Numbered from the stretch's first letter, positions 1 to 5,840 are shown. The stretch is DNA of 44,583 nucleotides from CAYYYG01 sp964591375 (GCA_964591375.1 CAZQAU010000015.1:1-44583); one strand, 5' to 3'. The notes: generated from the sequence alone by a model not told the origin. Made by a program: numbers and translations.

Positions 1-55
1 GGACATCTTCATCAGTCTGACGCTTGAGCGCGTTGATGTATGAGGGGTCCATTTA
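1..55. repeat. left copy of 55-base terminal direct repeat
   Basis: These 55 bases are identical to 44529-44583. The joint falls inside the 5' end of the portal gene: bases 50-52 are a second copy of the portal start codon, and the stop of the upstream small gene (53-55) follows directly. The repeat most simply marks a circular assembly graph, because 55 is a common assembler k-mer length. It need not be the physical end of the virion DNA. Confidence 0.9.
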
Positions 56-229
56 GCGAAGCCCCAGGTCCATGGCGGCCAAGCCACCACCCGTCATCGT
101 GTACTGCATGCCCTGCTGGCCGGCAGGCTGCTTCATCTTCTTCCGGCGCTCGTCTTCCTGGTCAGCGAGCTGCTTCGGCAGATCATCGCCCATGCCCTGG
201 AGCCCCAGGTCCAAACCGGCTTGCATCAT
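53..229 (-). CDS. small hypothetical protein upstream of portal (58 aa)
   Basis: The frame runs from ATG at 229 to TAA at 53-55 and is preceded by a good Shine-Dalgarno (GAGGTGA, 235-241). Its ATG overlaps the TGA of the secreted hydrolase as ATGA (229-226), and its stop abuts the portal ATG across the circular joint. The protein starts MMQAGLDLGLQG, has a charged central stretch (QEDERRKKMKQ) and a Gly-rich end. No family is recognised. Position directly before the portal suggests a virion-assembly accessory or a simple coupling gene; that is inference. A second ATG lies at 226. Confidence 0.7.
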   Translation of the reverse strand: MMQAGLDLGLQGMGDDLPKQLADQEDERRKKMKQPAGQQGMQYTMTGGGLAAMDLGLR

Positions 230-780
230 CGCGTCACCTCTTGAGTGATCAGTGGGCTGTACGGCAACCTCACATGTCCGCGGCGCTCCTTCGACAAGTC
301 CACATTACGCGCACCCTTCACCTTGCCGCACCCGAAAGGCGACGGAGGGCAGTGGAAGAAATTCACAGTCGGCACTTTCGCAACCTGGACGCCGGCCCAG
401 TCGGGGGCGTCGATCATGATCACGCGACCGCGCTTCGCGGCATTGCCGAGCTTGTTGACCCGGAGGGCGCCCATCGAGTGCCCAATGAGTAGCGGGTTCT
501 TGCAGGTCGCAGGCACTGCGCGCCTATCGAAGTGGTAGCGCATCTCGACCCGGGCTTTCGGGAAGCGGCGCCGCGCGTTCTCGGCCTGGTGGCGGAGCGC
601 AGACGCAAAGAAGTCTCCGCCGGCCCCCATGTAGAGGAAGACGCAGTCGGGGTCAGCCTTTGTCCCCGGGGTTGTCAAACCGCTGACGACAGGCATCGGC
701 CCAGATTGGGCTACGGCGCCAGTGGACGCTGTGATAGAAAGAACAATCGCAGCGGCGAATGCGATACGTGACACCTTCAT
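226..780 (-). CDS. secreted serine hydrolase (alpha/beta-hydrolase-like, lysis cassette)
   Basis: Predicted 184 aa starting at ATG 780. That start has GGAGG five bases upstream and overlaps the spanin stop as ATGA; an upstream ATG at 795 lacks this. Residues 1-24 form a classic signal peptide (basic start, hydrophobic core, AVA before Gln25). The nucleophile elbow is LLIGHSMGAL with Ser102; Asp125 (MIDAPDW) and His169 (RRGHVRL) are plausible triad partners. Such proteins are esterases, lipases or thioesterases acting outside the cytoplasm. It sits directly downstream of the spanins, so a role in envelope breakdown is inferred. It is shorter than most alpha/beta hydrolases, so the fold may be minimal. 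The substrate cannot be read from sequence. Confidence 0.72.
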   Translation of the reverse strand: MKVSRIAFAAAIVLSITASTGAVAQSGPMPVVSGLTTPGTKADPDCVFLYMGAGGDFFASALRHQAENARRRFPKARVEMRYHFDRRAVPATCKNPLLIGHSMGALRVNKLGNAAKRGRVIMIDAPDWAGVQVAKVPTVNFFHCPPSPFGCGKVKGARNVDLSKERRGHVRLPYSPLITQEVTR

Positions 781-1115
781 GGCTTCCTCCAGCATCCGTA
801 GTCTGCACCGGACTGATTGTGGACCCGCACGTTTCGCACCGTTCGAGGGGTGTCGCGTCGGCCGTCATAGTCGATCTCCTTGAAGGGGCCGCACTTATTT
901 CCAGCCGCTGCGGTCGAGCCGATCGAGTGGCCGGCGGTTTGGCACCCGCTTAGGCCGACCAGGATCAGAAGGCTTCCCACCAGAATGAGCGTCCTGGCAA
1001 TCAGGAGCCGGTGGGTCTCCCACGACCGTAGGGATCGTGCGTTCAGCGCGCTGTCGCGCTTCGTCGGCTTGTCGTTCGAGGACACGTTCGCGTGCGATGC
1101 GTCGATCATATTCAT
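777..1115 (-). CDS. outer-membrane spanin-like lipoprotein (o-spanin)
   Basis: 112 aa. The segment LILVGSLLILVGLSGC ends in a lipobox with lipidated Cys58. The mature part contains a CGPF...DTPRTVRNVRVHN...CW pattern that I associate with phage spanin-type lipoproteins. The gene overlaps the preceding two-TM gene by 221 bases in another frame, the usual overlapping spanin arrangement. ATG 1115 has AGGGG six bases upstream, but it gives a 57-residue segment before the Cys, far longer than a normal lipoprotein signal. No internal ATG, GTG or TTG restores a normal length. The long N-terminus may be forced by the overlap. It is coupled to the hydrolase by ATGA. Confidence 0.7.
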   Translation of the reverse strand: MNMIDASHANVSSNDKPTKRDSALNARSLRSWETHRLLIARTLILVGSLLILVGLSGCQTAGHSIGSTAAAGNKCGPFKEIDYDGRRDTPRTVRNVRVHNQSGADYGCWRKP

Positions 1116-1305
1116 GCTGGACCCCTACTCCATAGGCGAATGTTGCGATGCCGACCGCGGCGGCCAGGGAGAGGCAGACCCTCTTCAGGCGCACAGACGG
1201 AACGAACCAGGCGGCAAGCAATAGCACGGCAATGGTGATTGCCGCAATACCGAAAGTGAGGGCCTCCTGGAGGACCCCAGCGATCATCAGCTTCAGCGTC
1301 CACAT
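895..1305 (-). CDS. inner-membrane spanin-like protein (i-spanin, Rz-like)
   Basis: 136 aa from ATG 1305, with AGGAG seven bases upstream. Two hydrophobic segments (about residues 16-36 and 43-62) are followed by a charged, probably coiled-coil stretch (YDRRIARERVLERQADEARQRAER) and a Pro/Arg/Asp-rich tail. A membrane anchor plus coiled coil, with a lipoprotein gene overlapping in another frame, fits an Rz/Rz1-type pair that fuses inner and outer membranes after endolysin action. A classical i-spanin has one TM segment; two would change topology unless the first acts as a cleaved or re-entrant segment. The overlapped C-terminal tail is low complexity and probably constrained by the lipoprotein frame. 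Confidence 0.65.
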   Translation of the reverse strand: MWTLKLMIAGVLQEALTFGIAAITIAVLLLAAWFVPSVRLKRVCLSLAAAVGIATFAYGVGVQHEYDRRIARERVLERQADEARQRAERTIPTVVGDPPAPDCQDAHSGGKPSDPGRPKRVPNRRPLDRLDRSGWK

Positions 1306-1318
1306 GGCCTATCTCCTG

Positions 1319-2179
1319 TCAGATCGAATGGTTTCGTCGGTACCAGCGGTACCCGATGTAGCCGGCGATAGCAACCAGGGCTGCGACACCGATCCAGAAG
1401 GACGGATAGGTGACCAGCTTGGCGAATACGTCGGTGATGCCCAGGGTCTCCGCGTTGCCCTTCACCTCCGCCGCCTTGTTGGCCGCATCGGTGATGTCGG
1501 AGATCGCGATCGTGCCGGAGCCTGCGGCGCCTGCACCGGTCGACGCCTTCTCCTTCGCAGTCAGGACCGGGGGCTCCGCGACGATCGCGTCGGTCTTGTC
1601 CTCGTTCTCGGGGTCGAACGACTTCGCGCTTTCCTTCTCGACTACCCGCTGGCTGTCGAACATCTTCAGCGCATCGCGGCGCACCTCCTTCACGCGGCGG
1701 CCCCAGCCTGCGCCGAACACCGGCCAGGTGCGGAGTGCCTGCAGAAACGCGAGGCGCTCGTCCATCAGCCGCGAGATCAGCGCCCGCTTCTGCTTGTCGT
1801 TCAGCCGATCGAGTGCGTCGATGACATCCTGGCCGATGACAGCGTTGCCTTTGTCAGGCAACTTGAGCAGGCGGCGCATCACGCGGCCGGTACGCCCGAC
1901 GCCGGAGTTTACCCCGTAGTCGAAGATCGCATAGTCGAGGCCGGCATAGAGCTCGTCGCAGCGCTGCTTGTCCCAGTAGTTGATGTCGTAGACCTTGATC
2001 GCCTGGTCGAGCGTCATGTTCCGGACATCCGCCGCAGTCCCGTTCGGGTTGATGTGCTTTCGGAAGTCGTGGATCGTGATGCCGAAGTTCGTCGGCCCGC
2101 CGGGATCGCTCGGATGGTTGGTGTAGCCGCCCTCGTGCTTCAGCATGAGCTTGGTGGCCTGCGTCTGGTTCTGTTTCAT
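1319..2179 (-). CDS. endolysin, glycoside hydrolase family 108, C-terminal TM anchor
   Basis: 286 aa. The N-terminal motif HEGGYTNHPSDPGGPTNFGI is the GH108 (N-acetylmuramidase) signature, with catalytic Glu16. The region around residues 100-170 (KQRALISRLMDERLAFLQAL...WGRRVKEV) matches the peptidoglycan-binding domain normally fused to GH108. A Glu/Lys/Ala-rich linker follows. A hydrophobic segment (WIGVAALVAIAGYIGYRWY) ends in a basic tail, a tail-anchor-like TM near residues 255-280. The enzyme cleaves the glycan backbone of peptidoglycan. It starts at ATG 2179, overlapping the stop of the 40-aa membrane protein as ATGA. No N-terminal SAR signal is seen, so export must depend on a holin or on the C-terminal segment. 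Confidence 0.9.
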   Translation of the reverse strand: MKQNQTQATKLMLKHEGGYTNHPSDPGGPTNFGITIHDFRKHINPNGTAADVRNMTLDQAIKVYDINYWDKQRCDELYAGLDYAIFDYGVNSGVGRTGRVMRRLLKLPDKGNAVIGQDVIDALDRLNDKQKRALISRLMDERLAFLQALRTWPVFGAGWGRRVKEVRRDALKMFDSQRVVEKESAKSFDPENEDKTDAIVAEPPVLTAKEKASTGAGAAGSGTIAISDITDAANKAAEVKGNAETLGITDVFAKLVTYPSFWIGVAALVAIAGYIGYRWYRRNHSI

Positions 2180-2298
2180 CTCCAGCCTTTCTCAGCGAGA
2201 TATTTGAAGGCCCCAGCAATTATCCACAGGAAGTATGCGCCGACGGCTGCAAGAACGAGGACGACAATCCCCAGGATCACGAGGATTGTCGTCCACAT
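2176..2298 (-). CDS. 40-aa single-TM protein, holin candidate
   Basis: The frame ATG 2298 to TGA 2176-2178 encodes MWTTILVILGIVVLVLAAVG followed by AYFLWIIAGAFKYLAEKGWR. It has a strong N-terminal TM helix with a basic C-terminus. It is coupled to the endolysin by ATGA and begins two bases after the stop of the 30-aa gene upstream. A tiny membrane protein immediately before an endolysin is a natural holin candidate. There is no clear Shine-Dalgarno of its own, so translation probably depends on coupling to the upstream gene. Function is inferred from position and hydrophobicity only. Confidence 0.65.
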   Translation of the reverse strand: MWTTILVILGIVVLVLAAVGAYFLWIIAGAFKYLAEKGWR

Positions 2299-2300
2299 GG

Positions 2301-2393
2301 TTAGAAACCGAACTTGGCGAAGGCGGCTTCGACGTAATCCTTACCGAAGTACATCGCGACTGCGCCGATGACGAGACCGACAAAGAAGGACAT
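2301..2393 (-). CDS. 30-aa membrane miniprotein
   Basis: The frame ATG 2393 to TAA 2301-2303 encodes MSFFVGLVIGAVAMYFGKDY plus VEAAFAKFGF. GGGAG lies about eight bases upstream of the ATG. The first 17 residues are hydrophobic and the rest is amphipathic. It lies between terminase and the 40-aa holin candidate, so a lysis-timing role or a holin partner is plausible. No family can be named with confidence. Confidence 0.6.
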   Translation of the reverse strand: MSFFVGLVIGAVAMYFGKDYVEAAFAKFGF

Positions 2394-2433
2394 GGCTGCA
2401 TCTCCCGTAGCTGGTGAAGCGCATTGATACACC

Positions 2434-3858
2434 CTAGCTCAGATCAAAGTCAACGTCCTTCGCGACCGGAACTCGACCGTTCGTGCGCCGCTTGCCCGCC
2501 GATCCCAATGCGACCGGACGCGCGTAGCGCTTCGACATGATGGCGACGCGACACGCCGACAGAATGTCGTCCTTGATCTTTACGATCTGGCCGTCCTTGC
2601 GGTGATAGAAACGATACTCCTCGAAGAAGTCGGACAGGTCGGCGGCAACCTTGAAGCGGCCGGTCGTCATCCGCTCCTGCATCTCCAGGATGCCCGCTTC
2701 AGTCGAGTTGCCGCCGTCGAGCCACTGCGAGTGCTCGGGCAACATCTTCAGCCCGTGCTTCGCGTATGCATCCTTCAGCGCTTCGCCCGACGACTTGTCG
2801 CGCTGATGTCCGTCCTGCGGCCAGGCTACAGGGACGAGCTCGCCCAAGCCCTTCATCACGGGTGCGTGCATGATCGGGAGCTGGTCGGAGATGCGGTACG
2901 CGTTGAGGACATGGATGACATCTGCGTCGACATCCCATGCGAGCAGGACTGCAGCGAACGGATGGTCTATGCCGAAGTCGATGCCCCAAATCTTTTTCCA
3001 GTAGAGCGGCACCTCCTGGATGCGCGCTTCCATGATCAGGTCTTCGCCATAGGGGAAGATGCGACCGGAGCCGAGCATCGGTACGCCCATCGAGCGCGCT
3101 TCACGTTCGTGCGCAGGATAGCCGGCGATGATTGCGGCGACCTTCTCCGGCGGGATGTGCTTCGCATCGTAGATCGTCATCGTCACGACGCCGCGGTTGT
3201 CGTCGCGCTCGTCCAGGTATCGGTTCACGACATCGGACTTGCCCTTCAGCGGAGTGAAGGTGACGTACACGATGCCGCCGGTCGCAGTGGTGCGTGTCAG
3301 GATTTCGGAATACTCCGGCATCGGAGGTTCTTCGTCGCACCATGCCCAGTCGATGCTGTCGCCCTGGAGCTTCGCGCGCCCCTGCTCATACGACTTGAAG
3401 TTCACGATCGAAGTGCCGCCGCTCTTGTGCCTGATCTGAACGCCGTCGTATGCGTCGGTCACACCGCGCGCGAGCGAGATGTCGATGATGCTCTCCTTCG
3501 GAACGTAGCCGGTGCCGACCATGTCTACGACGCCCGGCGGCCCGAAGAGTTTCTTCTGCGACACGTCGCGGGTCAGCAGTGACGTTTCACCAATGGCCCA
3601 CCCTTTCGTCGGTCGATCCCAGCGTCGGCCGGTCCACCAGTCGGGATAGTCGCCCGTCAGATGGTACGCGGCCTCCGCTGCGCCCGCTTCAGTCTTGCCA
3701 AGCTGGTTGCCCGCAATCAGCAGACGCTCGCGCTTCTGCATGTTGTGGAACTCCATCTGCTTCGGATACGGCTCATAGAAGTCAATCTTCCGAAACTTCT
3801 TCCGCTTGGCTGCCGCTTCGAGCGTATCGAGGATCGCTTTGAGATCAGGCTGGGACAT
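2434..3858 (-). CDS. terL: terminase large subunit
   Basis: 474 aa from ATG 3858 (MSQPDLK). GGAG lies seven bases upstream; an ATG at 3888 lacks a ribosome-binding site. The N-terminal ATPase has Walker A AGNQLGKTEA (49-58) and Walker B IDWAWCDEE with Asp175/Glu176. The C-terminal RNase H-like nuclease has Asp294 (GIDFGID), Asp349 (WPQDGHQRD) and Asp430/431 (KIKDDI). It is the packaging motor and headful or end-cutting nuclease, docking on the portal. It overlaps the 56-aa gene upstream by 14 bases. All expected motifs are present and the length is normal for a podovirus terminase. Confidence 0.95.
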   Translation of the reverse strand: MSQPDLKAILDTLEAAAKRKKFRKIDFYEPYPKQMEFHNMQKRERLLIAGNQLGKTEAGAAEAAYHLTGDYPDWWTGRRWDRPTKGWAIGETSLLTRDVSQKKLFGPPGVVDMVGTGYVPKESIIDISLARGVTDAYDGVQIRHKSGGTSIVNFKSYEQGRAKLQGDSIDWAWCDEEPPMPEYSEILTRTTATGGIVYVTFTPLKGKSDVVNRYLDERDDNRGVVTMTIYDAKHIPPEKVAAIIAGYPAHEREARSMGVPMLGSGRIFPYGEDLIMEARIQEVPLYWKKIWGIDFGIDHPFAAVLLAWDVDADVIHVLNAYRISDQLPIMHAPVMKGLGELVPVAWPQDGHQRDKSSGEALKDAYAKHGLKMLPEHSQWLDGGNSTEAGILEMQERMTTGRFKVAADLSDFFEEYRFYHRKDGQIVKIKDDILSACRVAIMSKRYARPVALGSAGKRRTNGRVPVAKDVDFDLS

Positions 3859-4015
3859 GGACCCACTCCGTGATGATGATCGTCGCATCGGGATGCTTTG
3901 CGGCCAGGACCTTCGCTTCTTCCTCGGTCTCCGCCGTATAGGTGAACGCCTCCGCTATCCCGAGCTCGAAGCTCACTGGCATCCGTTGGAAAATTCTCGA
4001 CCTCCGTTGTCGCAT
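3845..4015 (-). CDS. small hypothetical protein between TerS and TerL (56 aa)
   Basis: The frame ATG 4015 to TGA 3845-3847 has AGGA about eight bases upstream. The protein begins MRQRRSRIFQRMPVSFELG and contains a segment EAFTYTAETEEEAKVLAAKH that looks like a small alpha/beta fold. An alternative start is Met12 at 3982. It begins four bases after the stop of the 52-aa gene and overlaps the TerL start, so it is translationally embedded in the terminase operon. Function unknown. Confidence 0.65.
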   Translation of the reverse strand: MRQRRSRIFQRMPVSFELGIAEAFTYTAETEEEAKVLAAKHPDATIIITEWVHVPA

Positions 4016-4019
4016 GGCC

Positions 4020-4178
4020 CTATTCCTGGACCGGGAAGATTTCGTGGGCGGAGCGGTACTCCGCTTCCATCATCGACAGGATCGCGATGACAGTCTGGTT
4101 CGGCTCCGGCGCCGCCTTCGCGCGTTCGAGCAGTCGGCGGGCGATGTCAGCGTGGACTTGCAGGTCAGCTTTGGTCAT
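4020..4178 (-). CDS. small hypothetical helical protein (52 aa)
   Basis: The start at ATG 4178 is chosen because a strong AAGGAG lies six bases upstream; a longer reading of the frame to 4307 has no such site and is shadowed by TerS. The protein (MTKADLQVHADIARRLLERA, then KAAPEPNQTVIAILSMMEAE and a short tail) looks all-helical. It overlaps the TerS 3' end by 14 bases. It could be a small packaging accessory, but there is no direct evidence. Confidence 0.7.
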   Translation of the reverse strand: MTKADLQVHADIARRLLERAKAAPEPNQTVIAILSMMEAEYRSAHEIFPVQE

Positions 4179-4761
4179 GTGCTTCTCCTTCGGTGATGGG
4201 TGCGAACAGATCGTCGTCTGCAGACACCTCGGTAAACTCCGCGTCGATCGTCTCGACCGGAGCAGCTCTGTTGCCCAGCAGCTTCGTGGCGTCAAGCCCG
4301 AGCTCACCGGCGAGTTTCTGGATGCGCTCGATCATCGCCTCCTCGGTCTTGCTCTCGTCGCGCGTCACGACCTTGTGCTCGCTCGTCTCGTGCATGCCGG
4401 TGCGGTTGAGGATCATCGAGATCGCCTTCAAGCGGTCCTTGTCCTGGGACGCCGTCTGCGCGAGATGGATCAGCTCGCTGACCGCCATCACCTTCGCGCT
4501 GTTGAGGCGCCGGCCGGCCTCCTCGTGCATGGCTTCCTGGATCGCGAGCGTGTGCGCAAGCCGGTGGCCGGTGACCGCGAGCGTGTTGTCGTTGCCGGAG
4601 AACCCGGCCATCGCCGCGGCCCGCTTGTTGTCGACGCGCCCCAGGTCGAGGCAGGCCGTCACGAATGCGCGCTGGCGGAGATTGAGGGCCAGCATTTTGG
4701 GTCCGAGATGGTCTTCGTCTGGGACCGCGACGATGATGTCGCGAGTGATGGCAGGTGGCAT
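4165..4761 (-). CDS. terS: terminase small subunit
   Basis: 198 aa from ATG 4761, with AAGGAG six bases upstream. LNLRQRAFVTACLDLGRVDN followed by KRAAAMAGFSG is the typical helix-turn-helix region of small terminases (mature DNA recognition, 'NKRAAAMAG' variant). A long helical oligomerisation region follows, with an acidic C-terminal segment (DDDLFAPITEGE) that could contact TerL. It is the first gene of the leftward late block and lies next to the control region. The TerS assignment rests on HTH style and adjacency to TerL rather than on a catalytic motif. Confidence 0.85.
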   Translation of the reverse strand: MPPAITRDIIVAVPDEDHLGPKMLALNLRQRAFVTACLDLGRVDNKRAAAMAGFSGNDNTLAVTGHRLAHTLAIQEAMHEEAGRRLNSAKVMAVSELIHLAQTASQDKDRLKAISMILNRTGMHETSEHKVVTRDESKTEEAMIERIQKLAGELGLDATKLLGNRAAPVETIDAEFTEVSADDDLFAPITEGEAHDQS

Positions 4762-5022
4762 GCTTGGCTCCTTAGCATTTGTGGTGCGCCAAAAGGCGAT
4801 CGGCGAAACCGATTGCTAACCGAGATTATCGACGGCGTCAAGTTGCGAGGTGATCGGCGAAACATTCTTGCGTGGACCGGGCCGCCCGGGGCGCCACATC
4901 GGCGAGGTATTATTATCCGCGGCGCGAAAGAGCCTGTTTGGCCGCTTGAACGCACGGTCGAGCGAAGGCGGGGGTACGCCCCACCCCACCCCGGTCTTTT
5001 GCTCGAGGTGAGTATAAGTGCG

Positions 5023-5154
5023 CCACGAAACAATATTGCGTAGAATGGCTCACGCGCGCAATATTGTTGCGTGAGATAGTGGTATCATGTGGTAGCCACG
5101 CAATATTGTTGCGCAAGATTGTTGCGCAATATTATTTCGTGGTGTTTTGTTGCG
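5023..5154. repeat. iteron-like array of 13-base repeats with flanking inverted repeat
   Basis: The motif CAATATTGTTGCG occurs at 5059-5071 and 5101-5113. It is followed without a gap by CAAGATTGTTGCG (5114-5126) and CAATATTATTTCG (5127-5139). A weaker copy is GTGTTTTGTTGCG (5142-5154), and a shortened copy CAATATTGCG lies at 5031-5040. The outer ends form an inverted repeat: CCACGAAACAATATTGCG (5023-5040) against the complement of 5125-5142, 17 of 18 matching. CTCACGC/GCGTGAG (5049-5055/5069-5075) frames the second copy, and TTGCGCAA palindromes lie at 5109-5116 and 5122-5129. Such arrays act as replication origins (iterons) or as repressor/activator operators. Which of these applies is not decided by the sequence. 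Confidence 0.75.
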
Positions 5155-5267
5155 CGCCCAATCCAAGGACAAATGGAGGGGATCGAGGCGGGCACCGCAG
5201 ACAAACCATGGCCAGATAATGGACGCGCAACAATGCACCGCGAGGCAGCCTCCAAGGGTGCGACAAT

Positions 5268-5303
5268 TTGTCAATTGACAACTTCGATTTTTATTGGTAA
5301 GCT
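5268..5303 (+). promoter_or_regulatory. probable early rightward promoter with palindromic operator
   Basis: TTGACA (5275-5280), a 17-base spacer and TAAGCT (5298-5303) preceded by an extended TG form a sigma70-like promoter; the -10 is poor but the -35 is perfect. A perfect 14-base palindrome TTGTCAATTGACAA (5268-5281) covers the -35 hexamer, a typical position for a repressor operator. Expected start is near 5310, giving a leader of about 90 bases before the first early gene. Confidence 0.55.
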
Positions 5304-5321
5304 CATAACGCTTTCGCGATG

Positions 5322-5369
5322 GCGACGGAGGCGGAGCCTACGAGCCGTAGCCTTCGGCTCGCCCGTCGC
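5322..5369 (+). promoter_or_regulatory. structured leader hairpin upstream of first early gene
   Basis: An outer stem GCGACGG (5322-5328) / CCGTCGC (5363-5369) encloses an inner hairpin CGAGCCG (5341-5347) / CGGCTCG (5355-5361) with a 7-base loop. A competing stem CTACG/CGTAG overlaps the inner left arm. No U-run follows, so it is not a standard terminator. It may be an mRNA-stability or attenuation element. The ribosome site AGGAG follows at about 5384-5388, eleven bases before the ATG. Confidence 0.5.
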
Positions 5370-5399
5370 ACAAAAGCGAATATAGGAGCTTAAACGACC

Positions 5400-5840
5400 A
5401 TGACTGACACAGACATTCTATCCCTACCCTGCCGTATCGACAGCAGAACCGAGCACAAGATTGCGGGCGCCGTTGTCGATGCAATCTTGAACGCGCAACC
5501 TTTCCATCACATCGCGGTGCATGGCAGTGAAGAGTTTGCCATGGCCCCGGCGACACGAGACCGCGCAGCGATCATGGCGGCACTCGCGTCAACCAATCAT
5601 GGCGGCACTCGCGTCGACCAAACATGGCGGCACTCGCGTCGACCAAACATGGCGGCACTCGCGTCGACCAATCATGATCGGCTGTATGTGTACGATCGCG
5701 CGGACATGGTCGACGGGCAGCTGCTCGGCTATGTGCTGCTTGTGTACGGCAACGGTCGCGACCTGATCGCGGACGGGTATCTTGGCTCGGACCATTCGTG
5801 GCTATCCAAATTGATGGAGCCGCTCTTGAACGTCGATTGA
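5400..5840 (+). CDS. first early protein, unknown function, with internal tandem-repeat expansion
   Basis: 146 aa. The N-terminus (LPCRIDSRTEHKIAGAVVDA) and C-terminus (RLYVYDRADMVDGQLLGYVL...LIADGY) look like a conserved small alpha/beta early phage protein of unknown function. Between them residues 59-91 derive from four 25-base tandem repeats. Units 1 and 4 both encode MAALAST in the same frame, while units 2 and 3 are read in the other two frames. Removing 75 bases (three units) rejoins RAAIMAALASTNH directly to DRLYVYD, so the ancestral protein was probably 121 aa. It follows the structured leader and is likely the first gene expressed. Function not recognised. Confidence 0.75.
   Translation: MTDTDILSLPCRIDSRTEHKIAGAVVDAILNAQPFHHIAVHGSEEFAMAPATRDRAAIMAALASTNHGGTRVDQTWRHSRRPNMAALASTNHDRLYVYDRADMVDGQLLGYVLLVYGNGRDLIADGYLGSDHSWLSKLMEPLLNVD
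5571..5670 (+). repeat. four tandem copies of a 25-base unit
   Basis: Units 5571-5595, 5596-5620, 5621-5645 and 5646-5670 share the core CATGGCGGCACTCGCGTC. They differ only at the second base (ATC or AAC start) and at one G/A near the end of unit 1. A partial fifth unit (ATCATG) begins at 5671. The unit length is not a multiple of three, so each copy is read in a different frame, yet all frames stay open. Confidence 0.95.

Larger units (their letters stand above)
4762..5399. other. divergent control region between late and early arms
   Basis: This 638-base stretch has no convincing gene. The TerS side (4762-5020) holds a 12-base direct repeat GATCGGCGAAAC at 4798-4809 and 4852-4863 and an AT-rich patch (TATTATTATCC near 4908). 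Bases 5023-5154 hold the iteron-like array. Bases 5268-5303 hold the probable early promoter, and 5322-5369 a structured leader. Frames open across part of it (for example plus 5173-5385) would run through the promoter and hairpin and look unlike proteins. Transcription of both arms must start here or nearby. I could not assign a convincing leftward -35/-10 pair. Confidence 0.75.

Noticed and set aside
2220..2228. Perfect DnaA box TTATCCACA
   Set aside because: It lies inside the 40-aa holin-candidate gene, alone. About one match to TTATNCACA is expected by chance in a genome this size.
1148..2371. 407-codon plus-strand open frame opposite the endolysin and spanin genes
   Set aside because: It is the antisense shadow of well-supported genes, with no ribosome site and Arg/Val/Leu/His-biased composition typical of GC-rich reverse frames.
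5023..5154. CRISPR array
   Set aside because: The repeats are 13 bases, mostly contiguous without unique spacers, and no cas genes are present.
5173..5385. Possible small protein in the control region
   Set aside because: The frame crosses the promoter and the structured leader, and its Arg-rich end corresponds to the hairpin. No conserved-looking sequence is seen.
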